DNA from: Nocardioides sp. YR527
GTDB lineage: Bacteria; Actinomycetota; Actinomycetes; Propionibacteriales; Nocardioidaceae
DNA length: 64,000 nucleotides
Assembly (NCBI RefSeq): GCF_900101045.1
Contig: NZ_FNFN01000009.1
Location: 186,001 to 250,000, forward strand
Direction of reading: 5' to 3'
The notes under the pieces are model-generated. The model was not told where the DNA came from. It was given only the letters and a program-made list of their open reading frames with translations, and searched no databases. A program made the translations under genes and the position numbers. Shown piece after piece: positions 15,921-23,818 of the stretch (position 1 is the first letter of the stretch; each line of letters begins with the position of its first letter).

Positions 15921-16826
15921 TCAGCCTCCCAGGCGGTCCAGGGCCAGTGTGTGCGCCTGTGCGAGGGCCTCGTGGGCCGGGCACGGGACGTCCGGGCGTA
16001 CGCCGGTGCCCTCCCAGTTGGTGCCGGAGACGGGGTTGACGGCGCGGCCGGTGGGGATGGTCGCCTCCAGGTGGGGGTGCACCGTCCAGCCCTTGCACGG
16101 GTGCGCGCCGCCGCGGGTGGTCTCGCCGACGATGACGGCACGGCCGAGCTGCTGCAGGTCGTAGGCCAGCTCCTCCGCGGCGGAGAAGGTGCTCCCACTG
16201 GTCAGCACGTAGAGCGGCTTGATGCCGCCGAAGCGTGCGCCGAGGACGTACGGAAGGCTCCAGGACTGCTCGGTGCGACCGTCGCTGCGCCAGTGCATGG
16301 TGTTGAGATGGGTGCGCTCGTCGAGGAGGTAGCTACAGACGAAGGCGACGGTGTCGGGGTCGCCGCCCCGGTTGCCGCGCAGGTCCACGATCAGCGCCTC
16401 GGCGCGGGAGGTCACGGTGAGCGCCGCGCCCAGCGGCTCGGCGGCCCATTCCAGCGGGAACAGCATCGGCGCCAGCTCCAGGACGGCGACTCCGCCGTCG
16501 AGCAGCTCCAGCCGGGGCGCGCCGCCGAGCGAGGTGTCGAAGTCACGCCGGATCGACTCCATGGTGGCGGCGCCCTGCTCGGGGGAGACCGGCTCGGCGT
16601 GGTGCTTGAGACGTAGGTGCTTGTCGTCGTTGACGGACTGCAGGTCGGCGGTGACGAGACCGGCGAGCTCCGCGGCGTCCTCGACGTCGTAGGAGCCCTC
16701 GGCGAGGCGGCGCTTCAGCAGTTCGGCGACCTGCTCGGCGATCTCTGGGAAGACGTAGTGCGCGGTCAGCAGGCGGGTCGTCTCGTCGATGACCGAGGCA
16801 GGCTGGAGCGTCGTCACAGGAGTCAC
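15921..16826 (-). CDS. S41 family peptidase (IRBP/tricorn-type)
   Basis: About 301 residues. The C-terminal half has the S41 core: ALIVDLRGNRGGDPDTV, the catalytic serine in TSGSTFSAAEELAYDL, and VIVGETTRGGAHP. The N-terminal helical part (LLTAHYVFPEIAEQVAELL) matches the interphotoreceptor-retinoid-binding-like S41 group. There is no PDZ domain or signal peptide, so it is probably cytoplasmic. Frame continues upstream past the divergent gene; I use GTG 16826, with GTG 16817 as alternative, as neither has a Shine-Dalgarno site. It lies back to back with the murein-peptide genes and may trim peptides, an inference. Confidence 0.82.
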   Translation of the reverse strand: MTPVTTLQPASVIDETTRLLTAHYVFPEIAEQVAELLKRRLAEGSYDVEDAAELAGLVTADLQSVNDDKHLRLKHHAEPVSPEQGAATMESIRRDFDTSLGGAPRLELLDGGVAVLELAPMLFPLEWAAEPLGAALTVTSRAEALIVDLRGNRGGDPDTVAFVCSYLLDERTHLNTMHWRSDGRTEQSWSLPYVLGARFGGIKPLYVLTSGSTFSAAEELAYDLQQLGRAVIVGETTRGGAHPCKGWTVHPHLEATIPTGRAVNPVSGTNWEGTGVRPDVPCPAHEALAQAHTLALDRLGG

Positions 16827-16883
16827 GGCAGGGAGTAGAGCACCGGCCCGGGAAACCGTCAACGACGTTTGGGCGACCTCCAC

Positions 16884-16899
16884 TAGTCTCGCGGATGTG
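16884..16899 (+). promoter_or_regulatory. Leaderless-type promoter of the serine hydrolase
   Basis: TAGTCT (16884-16889) lies 7 nt before the GTG at 16897, too close for a ribosome site, so transcription probably starts at or next to the start codon. Confidence 0.5.
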
Positions 16900-17667
16900 G
16901 AACCTTTGGTCTCGACCTGGCTCAGTGGCCTCGACGGCATCCCGACGCAGGCGCAGAACGTCAACCAGCAGCACTATGCGGCGAGCCTGATGAAGGTGCC
17001 GGTCGCGATCGCCGCCTATCGGCTGCGCGACCGCGGCCTGCTGTCGCTGGACGAGCCGATCGGGGTGCATCCCGACTTCGACTCCGCCGTAGACGGGTCG
17101 CGTTTCGAGATGGACCCGGCCGAGGACCAGGACCCCGAGACCTGGGCAGCGGTCGGCTCCCCGCTGCCGCTGGGTGATCTCGTACGTCGCTCCCTGACCG
17201 TCTCCGGCAACCTGGCCGTCAACCTGGTGCTGGAGCGGGTCGGCCTCGAGGAGGTCGCCGCGGTGCTCGCCGACGCCGGCGTGACGCCGATGACGACGGT
17301 CTTGCGCGGGATCGAGGACGCGCCCGCCCGTGAGGCAGGGCTGCAGAACCTGGCGACCGCCAACGACATGGGCAAGCTGCTCACCAAGCTGGCCTCCGGC
17401 CGGCTGCTCTCACCCGAGTCGACCGCCGAGCTCGAGGGGATCCTGGTCGCCCAGGAGTACCGCGACGCGATCCCGCTCGGGGTGCCTGAGGATGCGGTCG
17501 TCGGCAACAAGACCGGCTGGGTAGACGGCGTACGCCACGACATGGCGATCATCCGGCCCGCTCAGGGCGAACCGCAGGTGATGGTCGTGCTCACGACCGG
17601 CCTGGACGACGACGAGTCGGAGTTCCGGATCAGCGAGGTCGCTCGCTATCTGTGGTCGACCCTGTGA
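16897..17667 (+). CDS. Serine hydrolase of the class A beta-lactamase fold
   Basis: A 256-residue protein with all three penicillin-recognising motifs: S30-L-M-K33, S103-G-N105 (SDN position) and K205-T-G. The active site therefore looks complete, though the usual Glu166 of class A beta-lactamases cannot be recognised. There is no signal peptide, so it probably works in the cytoplasm and not as an exported beta-lactamase or carboxypeptidase. Its stop overlaps the start of an Ala-Glu-type epimerase that is followed by NlpC/P60. I infer a role in cleaving or releasing murein-derived peptides. Start at GTG 16897 with a TANNNT box 7 nt upstream. Confidence 0.82.
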   Translation: MEPLVSTWLSGLDGIPTQAQNVNQQHYAASLMKVPVAIAAYRLRDRGLLSLDEPIGVHPDFDSAVDGSRFEMDPAEDQDPETWAAVGSPLPLGDLVRRSLTVSGNLAVNLVLERVGLEEVAAVLADAGVTPMTTVLRGIEDAPAREAGLQNLATANDMGKLLTKLASGRLLSPESTAELEGILVAQEYRDAIPLGVPEDAVVGNKTGWVDGVRHDMAIIRPAQGEPQVMVVLTTGLDDDESEFRISEVARYLWSTL

Positions 17668-18851
17668 CGGTGCCTCGCGTCGCTGCGGTGCGTACCCGGC
17701 GTGTCCGGGTGCCGCTGCACACCCCGTTCGTGACGGCTCTGCGTCGCACCGACTTCGCGGAGACGGTCGTCGTGACCGTCGAGGACTCCGACGGGTGCGT
17801 CGGCTGGGGTGAGGCGCCGCAGGTCTGGAAGGTCACCGGCGACTCGCTCGCCGGGTCCGCCGCGGCACTCGAGGGGCCGATCTCGGACGCGCTGGTCGGT
17901 GCCGCCGCCGACCTGTCGTCAGCCGGCCTGGTCCAAGCCGCCGTCGTCGGCAACCGGTCGGCCAAGATGGCCGCCGACATCGCGCTGCACGACCTCGTCG
18001 CCCGGCGGGCCGGGGTGTCCATGGTCGAGCACCTGGATGTGTTGGTTTCGACACGGGCTCGCTGGCGCTCGCCCGGCTCAACCAACGCTGGCCCCCCGTT
18101 GGTTGAAGGCCACTTCGTTCAGACCTCGGAGCCGCGAGGCGGAGGCGTGTCGAAACCAACACAGCTGCTGACCGACATGACCCTCTCCGTCGGCACCCCC
18201 GCCGACCTCGCGGAGGCGGCGGCCGCCCGAGCGGGGGACGGGTTCACGACGCTAAAGATCAAGGTGGGGACGGATCCGGCGGGCGATGCCGAGCGAGTGC
18301 TCGCGGTCCGTGAGGCGGCCCCGGAATGCCGCCTCCGGCTGGACGCCAACACCGGCTGGCGCGCGGACGAGGCGGTCGCGGTGCTCACGACACTTGCCGA
18401 CAAGGACGTCGAGCTCGAGCTCGTCGAGCAGCCGGTCGCTCGGCGAGACCTGGAGGGGATGGCGTACGTCCGGCGTCACCAGCCCTACAAGATCCTCGCC
18501 GACGAGTCGGTCTTCGACCTCGAGGACCTCGTCGACGTGATCCGGGCCGGGGCGGCGGACGCGGTCAACATCAAGCTGGCCAAGTGCGGCGGGATCACGC
18601 CTGCGGTCGAGCTGCTGGAGGTCGCGAGGAGCCACGGCCTCGGCCGCCTCGTCGGCTGCATGATGGAGTCCCACCTTGGCATCGGTGCGGCCGCAGCCCT
18701 GGTGGCAGCGCTCGGCATCCCCGGCGAGCAGGACCTCGATGCCGGCTGGTGGGCGAGGACCAGTCCGTACGAAGGCGGCATCGGCTACGACGGTCCCCGC
18801 ATCCTGTTCCCCGGCGCCCCCGGCCTCGGTATCGAAGGAGTCCTTGCATGA
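17664..18851 (+). CDS. Dipeptide (L-Ala-D/L-Glu type) epimerase with in-frame repeat insertion
   Basis: A 395-residue enolase-superfamily protein. The barrel carries the catalytic KxK (about Lys198 and Lys200 in LKIKVG), metal ligands Asp227 (RLDANTGW), Glu255 (LVEQPV) and Asp280 (LADES), and the second catalytic lysine in NIKLAKCGG. This pattern fits the Ala-Glu epimerases. Residues 126-167 correspond to the REP-like element at 18039-18162, an extra ~42-residue, Pro/Gly/Ser-rich segment at the junction between the N-terminal capping domain and the barrel; normal relatives are shorter there. GTG start in a GTGA overlap. It is followed by NlpC/P60, as in the ykf recycling genes of Bacillus. 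Whether the insertion is tolerated is not known. Confidence 0.85.
   Translation: MTVPRVAAVRTRRVRVPLHTPFVTALRRTDFAETVVVTVEDSDGCVGWGEAPQVWKVTGDSLAGSAAALEGPISDALVGAAADLSSAGLVQAAVVGNRSAKMAADIALHDLVARRAGVSMVEHLDVLVSTRARWRSPGSTNAGPPLVEGHFVQTSEPRGGGVSKPTQLLTDMTLSVGTPADLAEAAAARAGDGFTTLKIKVGTDPAGDAERVLAVREAAPECRLRLDANTGWRADEAVAVLTTLADKDVELELVEQPVARRDLEGMAYVRRHQPYKILADESVFDLEDLVDVIRAGAADAVNIKLAKCGGITPAVELLEVARSHGLGRLVGCMMESHLGIGAAAALVAALGIPGEQDLDAGWWARTSPYEGGIGYDGPRILFPGAPGLGIEGVLA
18039..18162. repeat. REP/BIME-like element inside the epimerase gene
   Basis: Outer arms GTGTTGGTTTCGACACG (18039-18055) and its exact complement (18146-18162) pair over 17 bp. Inner arms TCAACCAACG and CGTTGGTTGA (about 18078-18106) pair over 10 bp. 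It holds one type B and one type A half-unit in the opposite order to the intergenic copy. All of it is translated without a stop in the epimerase frame. Confidence 0.88.
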
Positions 18852-19426
18852 CCACCGTGAACCAGCCCACCTTCGTCGTGACCGAGCCTGCCGACGACGC
18901 CGAGCACGAGACCGAGGTCGTCCCCGGCGAGGAGGTCGTCGTCCTGAAGACGCAGGGGGAGTGGACGTACGTCGTGGTCCCCTCCCACGCCTCCTCGAAG
19001 GACGAGCGGGGCTATCCAGGCTGGCTGCCGACAGCTGCCTTGGCCGCACCCGTGGACACCCTGCTCGCCAAGGCACGCACCTACCTCGGCGTTCCCTACG
19101 TCTGGGGTGGCACGACGGATGCCGGCATCGACTGCTCCGGCCTGGTCTTCCGAGCCGCAGAGGCCATCGGCGTACGTCTCCCACGCGATGCCCGCGACCA
19201 GGCCGCCGCGCTCGAGGCGATCGACCTCGACGACGTCACCGAGGGCGACCTCTACTTCTTCGCGCGCCCCGACGGACGGGTCATGCACGTCGCCATCGCC
19301 ACCGCGCCTCCCGAGCCCGACGGTGCCCGCCCGATGATCCACGCCGACGGCGACAAGATGCTCGTCGTCGAGGAGCCGATGCCCGCCGACCGCCTCGCCA
19401 CGCTCGTCAGCGCCGCCCGTCTGTGA
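18848..19426 (+). CDS. NlpC/P60 family cysteine peptidase (YkfC-like)
   Basis: A 192-residue protein. Residues about 5-65 form an SH3b-like part with VPGEEVVVLKTQGEW, and the NlpC/P60 domain follows with VWGGTTDAGIDCSGL (Cys96), His147 in VMHVAI and His165 in MIHADG as probable triad. No signal peptide is seen, unlike exported cell-wall hydrolases, so it probably cleaves gamma-D-Glu-diamino-acid bonds of imported or recycled muropeptides, as YkfC does. It starts in an ATGA overlap with the epimerase, AAGGAG lying 9 nt upstream. With the serine hydrolase it forms a three-gene recycling unit. Confidence 0.85.
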   Translation: MTTVNQPTFVVTEPADDAEHETEVVPGEEVVVLKTQGEWTYVVVPSHASSKDERGYPGWLPTAALAAPVDTLLAKARTYLGVPYVWGGTTDAGIDCSGLVFRAAEAIGVRLPRDARDQAAALEAIDLDDVTEGDLYFFARPDGRVMHVAIATAPPEPDGARPMIHADGDKMLVVEEPMPADRLATLVSAARL

Positions 19427-19475
19427 CGGCTGCGTGACTTATCAGTCCGCGCCGGTGAATTCTCGCGCGCCAGAA

Positions 19476-19503
19476 GTGACAATTCGATGTGGTGAGTTAA
19501 CTT
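19476..19503 (+). promoter_or_regulatory. Promoter of glpD, leaderless type
   Basis: GTGACA (19476-19481) matches the -35 consensus in five of six bases. After a 16-nt spacer comes TAACTT (19498-19503), 7 nt before the ATG at 19511. The transcript probably starts at the ATG. Confidence 0.6.
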
Positions 19504-19510
19504 CGAACGT

Positions 19511-21250
19511 ATGACTCGTACAGGGGCACTGAGTCCACACAGCCGTGATCTCGCGATCGGAGCGATGGTCGGAGCAGCGGGAGAGACCGAGCTCGACGTC
19601 CTCGTCGTCGGAGGGGGTGTGACCGGCGCCGGGGTGGCGCTGGACGCCGTCACCAGAGGCCTCAGCACGGGGCTGGTGGAGCAGCGCGACCTGGCCTCGG
19701 GAACGAGCTCGCGGAGCTCGAAGCTCGTCCACGGTGGGCTCCGCTACCTCGAGATGCTCGACTTCGAGCTGGTCCGCGAGGCGCTTCAGGAGCGCGGTCT
19801 GCTGCTCAACACCCTGGCCCCGCACCTGGTCCGGCCCGTGCCGTTCCTCTACCCGCTGACCAACCCGGTGTGGGAGCGCGCCTACATCGGCGCGGGCCTC
19901 GCGCTCTACGACGGCATGGCGAGCTTCGGCCCGCTCTCCGGGATGGGCAACTCCGGCCTGCCGCGCCACCGCCACCTCACCCGCCGGGGCGTGTCGAGGA
20001 TCGCCCCCGACTTCCGCACCGACACGATCACCGGCGCGATCCAGTACTACGACGCCCAGGTCGACGACGCCCGCCTGGTCATGACGATCGCCCGCACCGC
20101 GGCCTCCCACGGCGCCCACATCGCGACCCGGGTCCAGGTGACCGGGTTCCTGCGCGAGGGCGAGCGGGTCGTCGGCGTCCGGGCCCGCGACCTCGAGCAC
20201 GACCAGGACCTGGTCATCCGGGCGAAGACCGTCGTCAACGCCGCAGGCGTATGGACCGACGACATCCAGGCGATGGTCGGCGGCCGCGGCGCCCTGCACG
20301 TCAAGGCGTCCAAGGGCATCCACCTCGTCGTACCGCGCGACCGGATCCGCTCCGAGTCGGGCTTCATCGTCCGCACCGAGAAGTCGGTCCTCTTCGTGAT
20401 CCCGTGGGGCCGCCACTGGATCATCGGCACCACCGACACCCCGTGGACCTACGACCTCGCCCACCCGGCCGCCTCCAAGACCGACATCGAGTACGTCCTC
20501 GATCACGTCAACGCGATCCTGCGCGAGCCGCTCGACCTCGAGGACGTCGAGGGCGTGTACGCCGGGCTCCGCCCGCTCCTGACCGGTGAGTCCGACCAGA
20601 CCGCAGGTCTCAGCCGTGAGCACCTCGTGGTCACCCCGCTTCCGGGCCTGGTGCTGATCGCCGGCGGCAAGCTGACGACCTATCGGGTGATGGCACGCGA
20701 CGCCGTCGACGCCGCAGCCCACTCGCTGGGGACCACGACCAACATGACCCTGCGCGACTCGATCACCGACAAGGTGCGCCTGGTCGGGGCCGAGGGCTTC
20801 GAGACCCGCTCCAACCAGCGCGTCCTGCTGGCCCGTCGTTCCGGCCTCCACGTCGCCCGGATCGATCACCTCCTGGGCCGTCACGGCGGCCTGATCGACG
20901 ACGTGCTCGACCTCATCCAGGAACGCCGCCCGCTCGCGCTGCCCCTGGAAGGCGCCGAGGACTACCTGGCCGCCGAGGTCGTCTACGCCGTCCAGTGCGA
21001 GGGGGCTCGTCACCTCGACGACGTCCTCGAGCGCCGCACCCGGATCTCCATGGAGACCTTCGACCGCGGCGTCAGCGCTGCCCCGGGCGTCGCCAAGATC
21101 ATGGCTGACGAGCTCGGCTGGGACGAGGCGCGCACCAAGGAGGAGGTCGACCACTACCTGCGCCGCATCGAGGCCGAGCGCCGCTCGCAGCTCCAGGTCA
21201 CCGACGAGGAGGCCGACCGCGCGCGCTTGGAGGTCGAAGACCTCGTCTGA
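19511..21250 (+). CDS. glpD: FAD-dependent glycerol-3-phosphate dehydrogenase
   Basis: A 579-residue flavoenzyme that oxidises sn-glycerol 3-phosphate to dihydroxyacetone phosphate and passes electrons to the quinone pool at the membrane. The FAD motif VVGGGVTGAG is at 32-41, followed by LASGTSSRSSKLVHGGLRYL, the GlpD signature. GRHWIIGTTDTPW and VYAGLRPLL are further family markers, and the C-terminal helical domain (AVQCEGARHLDDVLERRTRIS) is of full length. It is monocistronic with its own promoter. No Shine-Dalgarno site precedes the ATG, in line with a leaderless mRNA. A GDPD at 62082 would supply its substrate, but they are not linked. Confidence 0.92.
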   Translation: MTRTGALSPHSRDLAIGAMVGAAGETELDVLVVGGGVTGAGVALDAVTRGLSTGLVEQRDLASGTSSRSSKLVHGGLRYLEMLDFELVREALQERGLLLNTLAPHLVRPVPFLYPLTNPVWERAYIGAGLALYDGMASFGPLSGMGNSGLPRHRHLTRRGVSRIAPDFRTDTITGAIQYYDAQVDDARLVMTIARTAASHGAHIATRVQVTGFLREGERVVGVRARDLEHDQDLVIRAKTVVNAAGVWTDDIQAMVGGRGALHVKASKGIHLVVPRDRIRSESGFIVRTEKSVLFVIPWGRHWIIGTTDTPWTYDLAHPAASKTDIEYVLDHVNAILREPLDLEDVEGVYAGLRPLLTGESDQTAGLSREHLVVTPLPGLVLIAGGKLTTYRVMARDAVDAAAHSLGTTTNMTLRDSITDKVRLVGAEGFETRSNQRVLLARRSGLHVARIDHLLGRHGGLIDDVLDLIQERRPLALPLEGAEDYLAAEVVYAVQCEGARHLDDVLERRTRISMETFDRGVSAAPGVAKIMADELGWDEARTKEEVDHYLRRIEAERRSQLQVTDEEADRARLEVEDLV

Positions 21251-21267
21251 CCTGTCTGCGGTGAAGG

Positions 21268-21273
21268 TAAAAT
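21268..21273 (+). promoter_or_regulatory. -10 box upstream of the WXG-like cassette
   Basis: TAAAAT, one base from the TATAAT consensus, 48 nt before the first ATG of the four-gene cassette. No convincing -35 is seen at 17 nt. Confidence 0.4.
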
Positions 21274-21320
21274 TCAGGGCGAGAATGTTTGGAATGGCGA
21301 CGCCGCGGTAGGAGAACAGC

Positions 21321-21617
21321 ATGACTCGGGAACCGGCTGCGATCCAGCCACCTGTTGCGTACCTGCCCTGCAAACTCAACGATGCGGGTGAGGTCGACGA
21401 GATCCTGATGGTCCAGATGGCCGACGGCACGGTCGCCCTGATGGGCTACACAGCGTTGGACCGGTTCATGGCCTGTTGCGGTGATGTTCACCCTTGGGTG
21501 CTCTACCAGACGGCCGATCTTGCGGATCTGAAGGCGGTGAAGCCGTACGACGCGGCTTACCTTGACATACCGCTGCCGCCACAGATGCGCCTGATGTCGC
21601 AGGAGGGTACGTCGTGA
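21321..21617 (+). CDS. SAV_915-like small protein (SseB-related)
   Basis: A 98-residue soluble protein. The opening AYLPCKLN..GEVDEILMVQMADGTVALMGYTALDRFMACCG and the closing YLDIPLPPQM resemble the small SAV_915/SseB-like proteins of actinobacteria, whose function is unknown but which are often beside WXG100-type genes. AGGAG is 7 nt before the ATG. It is the first of four overlapping genes whose third codon positions are much richer in A/T than those of the neighbours, suggesting a recently acquired block. Confidence 0.7.
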   Translation: MTREPAAIQPPVAYLPCKLNDAGEVDEILMVQMADGTVALMGYTALDRFMACCGDVHPWVLYQTADLADLKAVKPYDAAYLDIPLPPQMRLMSQEGTS

Positions 21618-21901
21618 CCATCCGAATCGATCCCAGGAGTGCGGAGGGTATTCAGAGCGCACACGTGGACGCGGCGGACGGGATCGATGACCTGGCCGGG
21701 TCGATTCCGGAGAGTGTTGACGGTGGTGAGGGCGCGCCCGACTTGACGGGGATACTCGCCGAAGTCGCCGATGCAGCTGGAACGCTGGCGATGATCAACC
21801 GGGCCAGTTCGGAGATGGTGACCTCGTCGATCCTTGACCTTCAGGTGACTGACGAAGATGTCGCCTTCACCTTCGAGTTGCTCGCATCGGAGGTGCGATG
21901 A
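21614..21901 (+). CDS. Small WXG/ESX-associated-like protein
   Basis: A 95-residue acidic, helical protein starting with GTG in a GTGA overlap. MTIRIDPRSAEGIQSAHVDA and an alanine-rich helix (LAEVADAAGTLAMIN) resemble small EspC/DUF2580-like or WXG100-like partners, but no WxG motif is present. Its stop overlaps the start of the larger WXG-like gene. A role as helical partner or chaperone of that product is an inference. Confidence 0.6.
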   Translation: MTIRIDPRSAEGIQSAHVDAADGIDDLAGSIPESVDGGEGAPDLTGILAEVADAAGTLAMINRASSEMVTSSILDLQVTDEDVAFTFELLASEVR

Positions 21902-23061
21902 TGCTCGAAACGAAGGTAGATGGCGCGCCCGGGGATGTGGAAGCTGCTGCCAATTGGCTCCGCTCGCGGCTGAAAGGCGCCGTTACGACCGCTGGTGACA
22001 AGGTCCAGGTGGCGCGTTCGATGGCCCTCGACGGCTGGGAGGGTGACGCTGGAGATGCCTACCGTGGATATGCGCGAGGTCTCGTCGCCGCGGCTGACGA
22101 TCTGGCCCCGGTTGTTGAGCGGGCGGCAAGCAAGTTCGAGCTCTATGCCCACCGTCTGAGGACCTGTCAAGATCGAATGGCGGACTCGCGTGAAAAAGCC
22201 TCGGCCGGTGGGCTCAACGTCAGCGGTACGGTGATTGCCGAGCCGCCGACAGCGGTGGGTCCTAGCGTGCCATCCAGGGCGTTGAGCACTGGTGAGCAAG
22301 CTCAGCTGGATCAGGCCATGGCGGCATACGAGGTTGCGGCAGCGAAAGTCGAGCTCTACAACCGACTGATCGACGAGGTCGTTGCCGAGCGTGAGTCGTT
22401 CACACAGTGGATCGCGGCCAATCTGACCCCAGCCCGGGCCGAGATCAAGCAAGAGACGTCTGGCCTGGACAAGTTTAGGGACTTCTTGAAGGACAACGCA
22501 CATGCGTTGCTGATTGGATTCACGACGTCGGGAGGCGAAAAGGGTCTCGGAAAGCGAGCGAAGGAGCTTATGAAGGAGGCCGAGGATCTCAGGAAACTGA
22601 GACGCTCTGGCCATCCCGGCCGGCGTGCGGAGGGCAACAAGGCGACAACCAAGGCGAAGGTCAAGGGACTCGGCAAGTTCGCCGAGTGGGCAGGGAAGGG
22701 TGGCAAGGCTTTTGGGCCCATCGGGATTGGGCTCGAACTCTGGAACGCCTACGGTGACCTCAAAGAGGGGAAGTCGCCGGGGAAAGTGATCACCTCAACC
22801 GCGGCCAGTATCGGGGCCGGAATGGTGGCGGGGGCCGCCATCGCTGGGATCACGGCTTCGTCGCCAGCATGGGGCACGGCACTGGCCGTCGGCTTTGGGG
22901 CAGCGGTGGTTGGCGTTGCTGCAGGTGCGGGCGCGGCGGCAGGCTGGGACGCGTTACCGGATTCCTTCACCGACTCGGTCGATGAAGGAATCAAAGATGG
23001 CTGGAACGGCGCGACGGATGGAGTCGAGAACGCATGGGATTGGGCGACTGGATGGGTCTGA
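21898..23061 (+). CDS. WXG100-like protein with glycine-zipper C-terminus, possible type VII substrate
   Basis: A 387-residue protein of three parts. Residues 10-110 are helical and carry a WEG motif (47-49) followed by GDAYRGYARG, as in long WXG100 or LXG-like secreted proteins. Residues 190-260 are Lys/Arg-rich. Residues about 290-355 contain two very Gly/Ala-rich hydrophobic stretches (GAGMVAGAAIAGITA, VGFGAAVVGVAAGAGAAAGW) of glycine-zipper type that could insert into membranes. The end DGVENAWDWATGWV is Trp-rich. It overlaps both neighbours. I suspect an exported membrane-active effector with the next gene as possible immunity protein, but no toxin family is recognised. Confidence 0.65.
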   Translation: MMLETKVDGAPGDVEAAANWLRSRLKGAVTTAGDKVQVARSMALDGWEGDAGDAYRGYARGLVAAADDLAPVVERAASKFELYAHRLRTCQDRMADSREKASAGGLNVSGTVIAEPPTAVGPSVPSRALSTGEQAQLDQAMAAYEVAAAKVELYNRLIDEVVAERESFTQWIAANLTPARAEIKQETSGLDKFRDFLKDNAHALLIGFTTSGGEKGLGKRAKELMKEAEDLRKLRRSGHPGRRAEGNKATTKAKVKGLGKFAEWAGKGGKAFGPIGIGLELWNAYGDLKEGKSPGKVITSTAASIGAGMVAGAAIAGITASSPAWGTALAVGFGAAVVGVAAGAGAAAGWDALPDSFTDSVDEGIKDGWNGATDGVENAWDWATGWV

Positions 23062-23729
23062 GCCGCCGCCGGCGTCATCGACTTGGGGTCGGGGTTCTCC
23101 TGGCGGCGGGTGTCATCGCGTCTGCGTTCCTGGTTGCACTTTCGGACTCAACGTGGCTCCAGATTGCCGGGGGATGCGGGGTCATCGCGTGCGGCGTTTC
23201 AGCCCATGTTGTGTACGCGCCACGGGGACGCCTGGAACCGGAGGCGTTCGGCGGTGGCGTACTGCTGCCGCGACGCCCGGGTTATGCCGCCGAAGTGTTC
23301 GCCGTCTGCCTGTTCGGGGCTGTCGGAGGCGCCATCGTCGGGGTCGTCTCGCTCGTTGCCGATGCAGGAGACCGCCGCGCAGGAGCGCTTGTCATCTGCG
23401 CGCCGGGGTTACTTGTACTGGCCGGCTTCATGGCCGTCGCCATTGTCCGTCGTCGGGGCGGCTTGCTCTTGACTCCGGATGGTTTGACCTCGTACCCGAT
23501 GCTGAGCCGATCACGCACCGTGTCGTGGCGCGACATCTTCGAGGTGGAGAGCGATCCACTCTGGGACGGGTGGATCGGGCTGCGCCTGCGTGGTGACGAG
23601 GAGATCAAAATTGGTATCACGGCTGTAGCTCTCCCCGCCAAAGAGGTCATCGGTCTTGTGTCCCGGTATGCCACGACCCCCGCCGACCGCGTAGAGCTGG
23701 CGTCCTTGGAGCGGTTCACCTCGAGCTGA
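23034..23729 (+). CDS. Membrane protein with PH-like C-terminal domain
   Basis: 231 residues with four hydrophobic segments (about 17-35, 42-62, 86-108 and 117-136), then a soluble C-terminal part with LLTPDGLTSYPMLSRSRTVSW, which looks like the PH-like domain (bPH) of small actinobacterial membrane proteins. The ATG at 23034 has GGAG 10 nt upstream and overlaps the previous gene by 28 nt; an in-frame ATG at 23052 is an alternative. The overlap with the WXG-like gene suggests they are made together, and the protein could act as an immunity or anchoring partner. That is inference only. Confidence 0.65.
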   Translation: MGLGDWMGLSRRRRHRLGVGVLLAAGVIASAFLVALSDSTWLQIAGGCGVIACGVSAHVVYAPRGRLEPEAFGGGVLLPRRPGYAAEVFAVCLFGAVGGAIVGVVSLVADAGDRRAGALVICAPGLLVLAGFMAVAIVRRRGGLLLTPDGLTSYPMLSRSRTVSWRDIFEVESDPLWDGWIGLRLRGDEEIKIGITAVALPAKEVIGLVSRYATTPADRVELASLERFTSS

Positions 23730-23818
23730 TGGTGCTCGCGGGTCGCGACCGAGCCCGGCATGGGCCGTGCCACGAATTGCCGTGGCGGACCAAGCGGTTG
23801 ACGTAGCACTCTGACGAC

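Noticed and set aside
16906..16916. TTGGTCTCGAC as a further REP-like copy
   Set aside because: Only 11 bases match one end of the unit and the rest is ordinary coding sequence of the serine hydrolase.
19442..21430. A long minus-strand frame over glpD
   Set aside because: GlpD motifs are complete on the plus strand, and the antisense product has shadow composition.
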